Shown here: positions 13,507-24,400 of the stretch, in pieces
Layout: each line of letters starts with the position of its first letter
Numbering within the stretch: position 1 is the stretch's first letter
Origin: Corythoichthys intestinalis
Lineage: Eukaryota; Chordata; Actinopteri; Syngnathiformes; Syngnathidae
NCBI RefSeq assembly: GCF_030265065.1
Contig: NC_080410.1
Span: 19,729,898-19,793,897 of the forward strand
DNA: 64,000 nt
Direction of reading: 5' to 3'
Position numbers and translations under genes: made by a program
Notes under the pieces: model-generated
The model's input: the letters and a program-made list of their open reading frames with translations, nothing else
Database searches by the model: none
Told to the model about the DNA's origin: nothing

Positions 13507-13702
13507 TGGCTGCCAATGATGGCGATAGACGTCCAATCCATTTATTTACTTGGTAGAGTTCATTTGTTCATTCGCTGTCAGTCCTCCCAGTACAAATGGA
13601 TTGGACGTTTACTAGTAAAATAAGTCGAATAAAGAATTTAAATTGAGTTTTTTAAAAGCCACGTGATTGGACGTCTATCGCCGTCAATAGCACTGAAAGC
13701 GT
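13507..13702. repeat. Palindromic MITE copy 6
   Basis: GGCTGCCAATGATGGCGATA opens the copy and CGTCTATCGCCGTCAATAGC lies near its end. It is located just upstream of the s1pr5 coding exon. Confidence 0.7.
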
Positions 13703-14025
13703 TAATATTCTTTCTCAAAACGGTAACTTGATTTGTCGTTTCTTTTGCCCAGCGCAGGTTGACTAGCGTCGCCCCCTTGTGTTCGGTCTGGGGACTGAAG
13801 AAATTTCATTTGAGGAGGAAAAATTCCCAAACCACAGGAAATCCTATTTCACTTTTTCAAAGGAAACGCTTGCATGCTACAGTTTGACACATTTTTCCCC
13901 ATCTTAAAATTCTCATCAAAAATGAAAAATAATGGACACCCACAGGAATTTATGACCCCACATCGGAGGAATTAAATTTTGGAACTTTATCAAAAAGTCT
14001 TGCGGTAAAACAAAGGACCGTCAGC

Positions 14026-15231
14026 ATGGCAACAGATTCTTTCCACGGCGCTCATGCTGCAGCAGGTCCATCCGAAATGGGCATGTCCCCTTCAACAGGA
14101 AACCTGCTTCGGATGTTTCAGGAATACCAGAGCAACGCTGTCATCCTCGAGCATTACAACTTCACGGGAAAGCTGAAGGAGAACAAATACAAAGAAGGAC
14201 TCAAGCCGGAGGCAATTGCCTTTCTTCTGGTCTGCCTGCTTATCATTTTAGAGAATGCGGTGGTGCTCGCAGCCATCTGGAAGAACAAAAAATTCCATCT
14301 GCCGATGTACTATTTGTTGGGCAACTTGACTCTCTCGGACCTGCTGGCAGGTTTCACCTACATGGTGAACTTGATAACGTCTGGTGCCAACACATTAAAC
14401 ATGACCCCTGTGTTGTGGTTTCTAAGAGAAGGAGGGGTTTTCATCATGCTGGCCGCATCCGTCATCAGTCTCCTGGCCATCGCTATCGAGCGTCATGTTA
14501 CCATGGTGAGGATGAAGCCTTACCAGGGCGACAAGCAAGGCCGAATGTTCGCCCTGATCGGCGCCAGCTGGGTACTGTCAGTGCTGCTGGGCGTTCTACC
14601 TGTTCTAGGTTGGAACTGTATGGGTCGGCTGAACCAGTGCTCCACCGTCCTTCCGCTCTACGCCAAGAGTTACATCCTCTTCTGCGTCACCGTATTTATC
14701 GCCATCCTAATGTCAATCGTGGTTCTCTACGTGCGCATTTTTCGCATTGTGAAGTCCAACACCCAGCGTCTTGGCTCAGGCCCGCAAAGAAAAGGCCTGT
14801 ACCGGAAGTCGCAGAAGTACATGGCCCTGCTAAAGACTGTCACTATAGTTCTGGGAGTCTTCATTGCATGCTGGCTGCCCCTCTTCATCCTCCTGTTGCT
14901 CGACTTCTTCTGCCCGACTAAAAGCTGTCAAGTGCTTTTCAAGGCTGACTACTTCCTGGGAATCGCCATGTTCAACTCCCTTCTAAATCCCATCATCTAC
15001 ACTTTGACAAGCAAGGACATGAGGAGGGCCATCCTCAGGCTGCTTTGCAGTAGCTGCCTTTTAACTAAAGATGGACAAGTGAAAAAGATCGGGATGCCCT
15101 TCCTGGAGTGCAGCACCAGTAAGACGGACGCTGCCTCACATAGATTGGAGGGAGTGGAAACCACTGTGTCTTCTGGAAATTTTACACCTTCTACGATAAA
15201 AGCTATCTTTCCTAAACTCTCCAAGACATGA
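14026..15231 (+). CDS. s1pr5: Sphingosine-1-phosphate receptor 5
   Basis: A class A GPCR that senses extracellular S1P at the plasma membrane; in mammals it couples to Gi and G12/13. The single coding exon gives 401 aa with seven hydrophobic segments. The N-terminus has the conserved HYNFTGKL (N45 glycosylation site). R134-E135 in WFLREGG match the S1P head-group pair of the family. TM3 ends ERH (155-157) instead of DRY, as in other S1P receptors. GWNC and CSTVLPLYAK lie in ECL2, NPIIY is at 321-325 and a CSSC palmitoylation-type cluster at 341-344. Subtype 5 is chosen over 1-4 by LTLSDLLAG, REGGVF, CSTVLPLYAKSYILFC and FLGIAMFNSLLNPIIYTLT, which follow human S1PR5 closely. The ATG sits in CAGCATGGC, and no earlier in-frame ATG fits the family length. 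Intact. The paralogue letter (a or b) cannot be settled here. Confidence 0.95.
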   Translation: MATDSFHGAHAAAGPSEMGMSPSTGNLLRMFQEYQSNAVILEHYNFTGKLKENKYKEGLKPEAIAFLLVCLLIILENAVVLAAIWKNKKFHLPMYYLLGNLTLSDLLAGFTYMVNLITSGANTLNMTPVLWFLREGGVFIMLAASVISLLAIAIERHVTMVRMKPYQGDKQGRMFALIGASWVLSVLLGVLPVLGWNCMGRLNQCSTVLPLYAKSYILFCVTVFIAILMSIVVLYVRIFRIVKSNTQRLGSGPQRKGLYRKSQKYMALLKTVTIVLGVFIACWLPLFILLLLDFFCPTKSCQVLFKADYFLGIAMFNSLLNPIIYTLTSKDMRRAILRLLCSSCLLTKDGQVKKIGMPFLECSTSKTDAASHRLEGVETTVSSGNFTPSTIKAIFPKLSKT

Positions 15232-16635
15232 CATTTGCTTTAGATGAAAGCAACCGTGAGAAGAAACATGACCACTGACTGAGGCGGGATGAGTGTTTTC
15301 AAATTGGACCATGAAAGGAGTTAAAAGAAAGATTACATGCACTCAGCCTTTCTGTTATTACTCATCTACAGTATGAATGTGATAGTGAGGTTCCACTCGA
15401 TTAAACACATACAGTACTTAAGCGTACATTCGGTTTTTGTTGCCATTCTCTTACTGTATGTAGCTGTGCCCTCCATGCCTCTGTTTGTGATGGTTAAAAA
15501 AAACGTTCAAAGCTCAACATGAGTATAGTTTGGAACAGTGCACTCCGCTACGGCTTGTTTAGGCCAAATAGAAATTGCTGTGATCAGACATTAGTGTGAC
15601 ATCATCGCAGCAAACATGACAGCAGGACACCTCGCATTTCTTACTCCTTGCAAAATGAATAGCTGACAAACGAACTTGTGTTCTTTATTTGGTCATATGA
15701 ATCATGGTAGAACTGCGTCTAGATCTACTCGTTTGGCACCATACGCTGACAAGGAGGCCACATGTGGTCCAGTGCAGTATACAGATGAGTTATTTCTGTC
15801 TCCAAACCTTTGACAGTGGAAATGTAATAACATTGTAAGCAACTGTAATGTTTTAGAAATGCCCTTTCGTCTACACAAGACCAGTGTTAATCAACCTTCT
15901 GGAAAAGTGCCATTTCATTTCCCCACTGTTTACTTTTGAACAAAAACTGAAATGGAAGAGTTCAACTTTTTGCAGATGTTTTACATAAATTACAGCCAAT
16001 TATGCTGTCCATCCGAAAGAGTGTAACCAAAGCCAGAGCATGAGATTTGGCCATATCTCCTCTCCCTGAGTAGCGGATAATGACACGTTGTTGCAAACAC
16101 GGTGCATCCACACCCAACCTCTGCAGCCAAAAAGCATGTAATTTCTGCCATCTGAGTTTTGGTCGGGAGCAATGCAAAATAGAGACACCCACCAAACCCC
16201 CACCCAACCACAGCCAACATTAGAGACTTGACATCCATGAAACGCACTGAAGACGTCATACGGTTTAGTTGGGTTTCAGCTCTGGGGGGTCCGTCAAAAC
16301 ATGCATGGTTCAAATAACTTCAGATAGAGGTCCGTTTTTTGGGGGCTTGAGATTTTTGGTGGTGGACAATATTGGATGGTTTTTAATTTTCGTCTATCTC
16401 AAAAGGACATCGCACTGTTAACACTCGTATGATGCAACTTATTGTAGCAAAAGGAAAAAAAAGTGCATTTCATCGATGATTAAAAATGTACTGTATATAA
16501 CATTTTGGTTTTGTTGATGTGTTGTGTAAATAAGCTGCCTGTAATTAGTTTATCAGAAGTGTTTTTAATGTCAAATTCTTAAGTTATGTGGATTTGTATG
16601 TGTGCACTGAATAAACTATTTGTATTGATATTTGT
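15232..16635 (+). other. s1pr5: s1pr5 3' UTR
   Basis: About 1.4 kb without repeats follows the stop codon and ends near the polyadenylation signal at 16610. Open frames on either strand in it have no family motif. Confidence 0.65.
16610..16615 (+). other. s1pr5: Polyadenylation signal AATAAA (s1pr5)
   Basis: GCACTGAATAAACTATTTG is followed by a GT/T-rich stretch, TTTGTATTGATATTTGT, as expected downstream of a cleavage site. Confidence 0.6.
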
Positions 16636-16686
16636 ACACTTTTGCTCGAGTGAATGAGTCTTGATCTTAATAACAGTTTTTAGAGC

Positions 16687-16800
16687 ACTCTTTGGCTGCC
16701 ATTGATGGCACTAGACGTCCAGCCCATTTTGACTGGGAAGGGGCAAATGAATATTCGTTCATTCACCCCTCCCAGTCAAAAAATATTGGACCCAGCAAAC
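16687..16800. repeat. Palindromic MITE copy 7
   Basis: GGCTGCCATTGATGGCACTA and GACTGGGAAGGGGCAAATGA are followed by an inverted TTCACCCCTCCCAGTC arm. It belongs to the GGGGCAAATGA subtype, shared with the copies at 19887, 37078 and 50655. Confidence 0.7.
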
Positions 16801-17094
16801 AGAAGACAAGAGGAGGGGGAGACAGGTTAGATTGAAAGGTGACAGGGTAAAGTTAGTGTTAGTATTGTGTAATGGAGGAACCCAGAATCAGGGCAAATCA
16901 CCTGTTATATTTAATGAATCAACATTCTACTTTTCAGATATGTGATTTCTAATCCTGGCACCAAGAACTTTAATTACCTGAATGTGTCCGGTTGCACCTA
17001 GTCATGTCATTATTCCATCTGTATCATACATCAAGAGTATTGCAGGTGAATCATGTTGTGGATCCAGTTGTGAAACTTGTCAACTTCATACGAG

Positions 17095-18030
17095 CAGAGG
17101 TGGGTAGTGTAGCCAAAAATGTTACTCAAGTAAGAGTAGCATTATTTCTAAATAATATTATTCAAGTAAAAGTAGTCATCCAAAAATTTACTCAAGTACA
17201 AGTAAGTATTTGTTGAAAAGAATACTCAAGTAATGAGTAACATTGTGAGTACCTGCTTAAAATGTCAGATTTTTAAAATAATGGTACATTGTTTTCTGAG
17301 CACTTACTATACTGTACTATAACCTAGTACATTACCATATTAGGCCAAAAAGATGACATAAAAAAACTGCAGCTCCTCCAAAACTCAGCAGTACACCTAA
17401 TCACTCGGACCCCCACCACACACCAAAATCACCTCCATCCTCCGTCAACTTGACTGGCTCCCAGTTAATCAAAGAATCAACTACAAGATCCTCGTCTTTC
17501 CCTTCAAAGCACTCCATGGCCCTCCCTACGTATGCAATCACCTATGTACTAACAGTCTTCCCAGTTCACTTTGCTCTCCCTGTATTCTCTACCTTTCGGT
17601 CCCCCGTGTTTGTCTCACCACCTTTGTTTCCAGAACTTTTAGTCACAGTGCCCCCCACCTCTGGAACTCCCTACCCCCCGATCTTCGCAAACTATCAACC
17701 CTCTCACTTTTCAAATCCAGAATAGAAACACACTTATTTACTCTGTTTTACCCACCACGATCCTTAGCTCTGTTCTATCTTGACCTCTTAATTTCTGATT
17801 TTACTTTTATCCTATTTGAAATCTACTTTTATGATTGTTTTGTTGTTGAGCTATTGTTTCCATCTTTCTTCTGAAGTGTCTTGGCGTGGCATGAAAAGCT
17901 CTCTAGAAAATGCATGAAATGCATTATTACAAAAATCATTAAATTCAGACCAGAACACTATCATAAGTCACACATCCAAAGAGCATGAGCGCCCTCTTGT
18001 GGAAAAAAAACATTGTTACCCCTGAAAACT
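17095..18030 (-). mobile_element. hAT-like element, GAGGTGGGTAG family, fragment split by a LINE
   Basis: The left TIR is CAGAGGTGGGTAG at 17095. The sequence matches, in reverse, the right half of the intact copy at 55023-56677 (TTACTCAAGTAAGAGTAGCA; CAAAGAGCATGAGCGCCCTC). The match breaks off at 17357 and resumes at about 17936, with an L2 fragment between. The second TIR is missing. No transposase. Confidence 0.65.
17358..17935 (+). pseudogene. L2-like LINE 3' fragment, decayed
   Basis: A conceptual reading over several frames gives the C-terminal LINE pattern: LQLLQNSAV, then LINE-type SAPHLWNSLPPDLRKLS, then FKSRIETHLF. Several frameshifts and stops separate the blocks, so it is older than the copy at 2790-4150. 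It ends with the L2/CR1-type tail CTTGGCGTGGCATGAAAAGC. It inserted into the hAT-like element listed at 17095. Confidence 0.75.
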
Positions 18031-18073
18031 ACAATGCAGTAAAGTGGTTATTGCGTGCTGTTTTTATCTATGT

Positions 18074-19317
18074 CAGGGGTCGGGAACCTAAGGCTCGCTA
18101 GTCAGATGTGGCTCTTTTGACGGCTGCATCTGGCCCGCAGACAAATATTTAATTATTAAAAAAAAAAAAAAAAAATTGTTAAGACTCCTTTGCCCATGCG
18201 CGAACCTGCGACGGTCACCAGCGACTAGAAATCCGGTTCACGGTAATTTTTGTGGGAAAGTGGCAAACATACATGACGTTGTGTCTATCTATCTATTGCA
18301 TAGGCAATTCAGATGAGGCAGAGACAATGTTCAAGTTGGGTCGCCGTAATTTGCTGTCGAAAATAGCGGGCGATGTGCGGATGTGCGTGAGATCAGGACG
18401 TAAACTTCCCTCGTTTTATTGGCGTTGTCAGCTAATTTTAGAAACCCTTTTGAGAAGATGGCTACAAGAAAAAAAGACGAGGAGTATCGTACTTTTCAGC
18501 AGGAATGGACAGAGGAATTTGCCCTTGTTGAGAGAACAGGTTCTGCGGTGTGTATAATATGCAATGATTGATGTTGCCGATGAACTTTTTGACTACTTTT
18601 CGGATAAAGACAAGATAATTAAACGGATAAAACATACGCCTCTGTCGGTAAGAATTGTTCACGATCGTAATATCATGATGTCAAATCAAATTGAGGCAAC
18701 GCAAGTGAAGGACAATAAATGCCGTCCGATTTTTTCTCTCGCTTTGGATGAGTCAACAAACGTAAGCAATTTATGCCAATTCAGCGTGATTGCAAGGTAT
18801 GTTGTCGGTGACACACTACATGAGGAAAGTCTTGCAGTTTTGACTAAGAAAGGTACAACAAGAGGGGAGGATTTATTTTATTTTTTTTAAAGAAAAGAAT
18901 CTACCGATGGATAAACTTGTTTTGGTGTGCACTGATGGTGCGCCGTGCATGGTGGGGAAAAACAGGATTCGTGGCACTTCTTTGTGAACATGAAAAGAGA
19001 CGCATCCTATGTTTCTCGACGCCTGCATGAAGCTTAACCTCACTAAGTATCGACAAGACTACAAAGCCATCAGCAAAACCATGCAGCACCAGAAATCGCA
19101 TTAATGGTAAGAAATACTCATCATTGATTAGCAACAGCACAACCATATTATTAAAAAGAATTCAGATACTTACTGTACTTTAAAAGGGTTGAAATTAAAT
19201 AAAATGCACACATTACTTGTATTTTTAGTTTTAAACACATTGTATGGCTCTCACGGAATTACATTTTAAAATATGTGGTGTTTATGGCTCTCTCAGCCAA
19301 AAAGGTTCCTGACCCCG
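18074..19317 (+). mobile_element. hAT transposon, deleted copy
   Basis: Termini are CAGGGGTCGGGAACC on the left and GGTTCCTGACCCCG on the right. The 8-bp target duplication is ATCTATGT (18066-18073) and ATCTATGC (19318-19325), one mismatch. A transposase start is visible at 18458 (MATRKKDEEYRTFQQEWTEE), with a joined-on later part at 18564-18890 (SNQIEATQVKDNK; FSLALDESTNVSNLCQFSV), typical of GTF2IRD2/ZBED-like hAT proteins. Most of the catalytic region is deleted. A second copy in reverse orientation lies at 25391-27282. Confidence 0.9.
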
Positions 19318-19583
19318 ATCTATGCGGTTCGCACACTACACGTAAAACTATATCCAAAATCCAGAATATTAGAATCCAATGTGACCCACGAATCAAAATG
19401 TTTGCCCACCCCTGGATTAAATAGAACATGAACATTCATTTATTGAGAGGTTTAATCAACAACAATAAGTAGCTATACAAAATAAAGATCAAACACATAC
19501 ATAAAAACAATACAAATACAAAATCATACAACTGCTTTTATACATGGACACACACTGCTAATAGACAAAGTTGCACAAAAGCA
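19318..19583 (-). other. spc24: spc24 3' UTR and convergent gene boundary
   Basis: On the minus strand AATAAA (19439-19444) lies about 140 nt downstream of the spc24 stop. It is the likely polyadenylation signal, with the 3' UTR between. The hAT target duplication ends at 19325, so the hAT fills most of the gap between the s1pr5 and spc24 3' ends. Confidence 0.55.
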
Positions 19584-21072
19584 TTATTTTTTCCCCCATT
19601 CTGTGCTCACTAAGCTCCACAACTCTTCAGCTATCTCACGACGAGTTTTTCCAGTGGTGTCGATGTTGATGGGAGTTACCAGATCTTGTCCATAATGCAC
19701 TGCAAGCAGAGAAATGTAGTTATGGTAATTGCAGTCACCCAGAATTTAATCAATTACAAAGGCAGTACCTCCTTTAAGGATTGGTGCGTCTGTATCAACA
19801 TCCCACTTGATCTTGGTTATTAATTGGTACAGCTTCACAACGTGTCTGTTGAGTAAAAATAGAAAAAAAAAATATTAATTATTTGGCTATCTAGGACGGC
19901 AATGGACATCCAATCTATTTTGATGGGAGGGGCGAATGAACATTCGCTAATTCACCCTTCCCAGTCATAACAGAAGGGTCTGACAGCAGCTGCAGCCACG
20001 CTATAAACCACGCCTCCTGTTGGTAAGGTGGCGCGAAAAATGTGTTTACTGTACTATGTGAAGTTCAAAGGGTTTTTGGGGCAATAGGCCCTAGACCAAT
20101 CCTTACCCTAAACTTAACTAGACACAGGGGTATTGCGCATATTGCGATAACTACATTGTACATTGTTGCTATGTTTGGAAGTCATTTAATGTTTTGAATC
20201 AGCCATTAAAGTTGTTAAAATTGCTCCTGTTATTGCATTAATTCCTTCTGTCTACTTTAGACATGTGAAAGTTTTAAAAGTGTTTCATCATTTAAAGATA
20301 GATTCAAGTCAAGATTTTGCCGATTTAGGAGTATATTAAATAACAAGTTAGTTAGGTTCGCTATAAAAGTGCCCTCCTGAAAAGTCTACTGCTTTAAGAT
20401 GACGGCTGCTTACTAACGTCGGCGAGTTTATCACTTCGTATCTAGTTCTCTATTCATGTGCTTATGCCGCTGAGTCTCATTTCGCATCTAGTTCTATATA
20501 CATGTGATATCTACAGTAGCATCAAGTGGGCGTAGTTTGTAGGTTGTCGGCTGCAGTCAGGTATTATTGGATGGAACACGTTTCCTATTATTTTCAGTTT
20601 CCAGTTCGACCTCAGCAATATGTCATTGTTTATGATGCAATTTCTTCAGGTATCATTATGCTGTGCAGAAACATAAACTTGCCATTACAAAGTGTATCTC
20701 CTCCAAATATACTAAATTCAAGTGTAGGGAAATTATTTTTGCTATATAACAAAAATTCATATAGATCTGTTCGTTCTCTATTTCAGAATGAACTAAGATC
20801 CATACTATATGTTAAGTCTTTTTGGAATTAGGTTGTTGGAGATATAATTTGGTCTAAGGTATGGACTATCCCCAACATGTTTCTATTGACAAATAATAGA
20901 TTCTATCCCGCAAACCATTACATGAAAAAATTCAAGCAGGACATTGATACAAACTGTTCGTTCTGTGGAAGTCATCCAGAGACAGTTCAGCACCTTTTTT
21001 AAAAATACATTTTGGAAAGAATTTAGCAATTTTCTCAGCAGGAATCCACATGTGGACTTAGAACTCAAATGG

Positions 21073-21136
<64 letters not shown>

Positions 21137-21460
21137 ATCTCGAGAGTGGGAATGTTATTAATCTACTCATTTTATAATCAAAATTCGACCTCCACAAATG
21201 TAAATTTACCAAGCTGTTACCTTCCTTTTCTAACTTTCATAACGAAACTGTATGCTACATAATTCTGTTGAAAAAAAATCAAAAAATTTGAAAGCTGAAA
21301 AGACTATCTTTGTGGAAAAACTAGAACTTTTTTGTGAGTAATTGATTACAATGTTTTTAATTTTCTCTCTGATATACATTGTGTGGTATGTTCATACCCC
21401 CTGGCATATTTGTGTGTGTTTTTTTTTTTTTTTGTATTGTTGATTGTTAATTTGTTTTTT

Positions 21461-21496
<36 letters not shown>

Positions 21497-24400
21497 GTTT
21501 CCTAACACAGGCGGCGCCATCTTAACATTTTCTGCGACGAGTTTCCGGTTCAGATAGCGCTACAACTACAAGATGTGCAGTTGGGCTATTCTGTGCATAG
21601 ACAACGTTAAACTTAAAATCAAACCAGAGGAACACGGGGAATGCCCCAAAATGGATTCAACCCGACGTGTACGAGGCTCTGGGACTTTTTGTGCTGTACG
21701 TGGTTGTGTGAACTCCTGGAGACGCCTAAATACATGGCTGGAAAGGGAATGTTTTGATCACCGACCAACGATAAAGCGCCACTGTGGATGTACCCCGCCA
21801 TACACTTTCCATCAGAAACCAAAAGCAGAGGACGAGTCAAGGATGTGGCTAGCTGCTTTAAAATTAAAAAATCCACCGAAAAGATTATATGTTTGTTCTT
21901 ATCACTTCGTTGATAGGAAACCCACAAAAGAGCATCCTTTCCCGGAACTTTGGTTGGGATGCGACCGTCCCCCCGAGACGAAGAAAGGCAAGCGAAAGAG
22001 GAACTTCCAAAGTAATGGTAAGTCTTCCATTGTTACAATGTTTATGTAATTTTTTGGGTGCGGATATGTTGTGATTGTCCTCTGTATTAGTAGAAATTGT
22101 ATTTAGTGTGCGTCTTTGCGTTTTAGAAATCGCTGAAAGTGACGAACCGAAGTTCAGAGACGCAACAACGCAGTGGGAGGATTTCACATGGCGTGATCAT
22201 ACCTACGCTTCAGTCGTCCCTTGTGTACACAAAGCGACACAGACGGAGATTCAACCAACAGCTTATGGTGTGATTGTGGATGATTCTTCTTCTCTGCTGT
22301 ACACTGGACTTAAGCTTCTAAATTTTTACACTTTGGTTTCAACGATGTTGCAATTTGGAAAAAAGTCATGTTCTATTCCCATAGTGGACCAAATTTTGAT
22401 GACCCTAATGAAGTTGAGACAAAATCTTGCATTAGGAGATTTGGCCCACCGTTTTCGTGTGTGCACGTCTACAGTTAGTAACATAATCACTTACTGGATT
22501 GACACCCTGGGTGAGCAGCTTGAGCCCATGGTGTGCTGGCTACCAAGATGTGTGATTCGTGGGAACATGCCACCCGCATTTAAAAAGAAGTACCCTCACA
22601 CCACTTGTATTATTAAATGTGCAAAGACGTCAATTCAGAGAGCAACAAACCTGAACATACCCAGTGCCACTTTTAGTCATCATAAAAGTACAAACAATAT
22701 AAAGTATCTTGTTGCTGTGTCCCCCCATGGGCTGATCATGTTTATATCTGCGGGGTATGCTGGTAAAAGCAGTGAAAAGTGCATCACAATGAACAGTGGA
22801 TTGTTGAAGGCCTTGAGGCCTGGTGATGAGGTACTGGCGGACCGGAGTTTCACTATTCATGAAATGCTGCATGAAAGGAAGGTGAAGCTAAATATCCCTG
22901 CCTTTAGCCACAAGCGTGGTCAGTTAAATAAAGTAACACGCACCAGAAGAGTGCCCAATGTGCTTAAACATGTTGAATGGGCTATCCAGAGGCTGAAAGT
23001 GTTCAAAATACTGTCGCAAACTGTACCCATTTCCATAGCCCCAAGGTTTGACAAAATTCTAACAATCTGTGCAGCCTGTGTTAACATGAGGTGTAAACTA
23101 AGGCACCAGCCACAAAAGCGACTAAAATTTGGCAAAATTAAAAATAATATTACAGTTGCCTAATGCAGAAGTGCTGCAGCAGATGATATTGTTTCTATGA
23201 AACATTACAAGGTATTTTTCACCTGGTTGTTATAGTTTGGTATTATGAGCATCACTCATGTATCTGTACATCCATTGTTTTTTTTGATTGCAGATATTGA
23301 TCACAATAAAACTTATGGACAACATGATTCAGTGTCTTGTGATATTTATAAGAATTGGTGCATGTGCAAAACGGGTCAATAAACTACAATTTGGAAAATT
23401 AGCAAATATGTCTTGATTTGCAATATTATCGTAGGTGGAGCGTAATGTGCAAAACAGGTCAATAAATCACAATATGGAAAATGAGCAAATATGTCTTGAT
23501 TTGCAATATTAACGTAGGAGGAGCATAACTCGAGCCTTCCATCATCAAAGTAACATACGTAACTTGAAGCATCGTGTGTAGAAAGTAAATGCACGTAGTT
23601 TAGATGTGTGAATATCAACATGAGTGTTGTTTTGAGGCACATCAAGTGTCCTCCCTTGCCTAACAGCATTTTCCACCTGTAAACAAACACAAAACTGTTG
23701 AAACACTTGCATTTAGGGGAATAAGCCACATTTTCCACCTGTAAACAAACACAAAACCTGTAACACTTGCATTTAGGGGAATAAGCCTGTGTCTGACTTG
23801 TAGTCGATGAGTGTTTTCCATTTTTCTATCGTTGTATAACTACATTTAGCAAAGATGATGCTATGACGCTAAACACCGAATTCTGGTCAAATTTAACATA
23901 ATTGTACCATTCTACACAGATACTACACGAACTGATTAGTAGCAGCATTTGTACTCCTAGCCCAGTAGTTAGCACGTGTTGCAGTAGAAGCAGCTGCAGC
24001 AGTAGTTGTAAGTAATGATTTGTAATTATGGTGATGTTTAATATTATCATAATAAAAAACAAAGACAAGTCGTTACATGTGCAAGATTTTAGGTTTAGTA
24101 TTTTTGGAGCATTGGAAACATGAAAATGCAGACATGAGAAGAACAAACAAACCTTCCATAACACAGCAGCAGCATGGCCACATGAACGCCCTGGACCTCC
24201 TATACAAATGCAGTCTGCAGTCTCAACCTCTCCCACCTGTTACCAGCACCCATACTTTTGCTTTGTGGTACAGAGCATTGATGGTTGGTTCCACATCTGC
24301 TTTCATGAACACAAAATTCCAGCGTTCTTGTATAGGGACACATTTAACTTTGTTGCTGTGCAGATACGGGAATCCTTTGGTGCTTTTCAGGTTCCTGATT

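Noticed and set aside
14415-14921. A 168-codon open frame inside s1pr5 on the same strand
   Set aside because: It lies wholly within the receptor's coding exon in another frame and has no family motif; it is a shadow of a GC-richer real gene.
20883-21212. Frames with long Tyr-Ile runs here and near 39017-39286
   Set aside because: They translate TA dinucleotide repeats and are not proteins.
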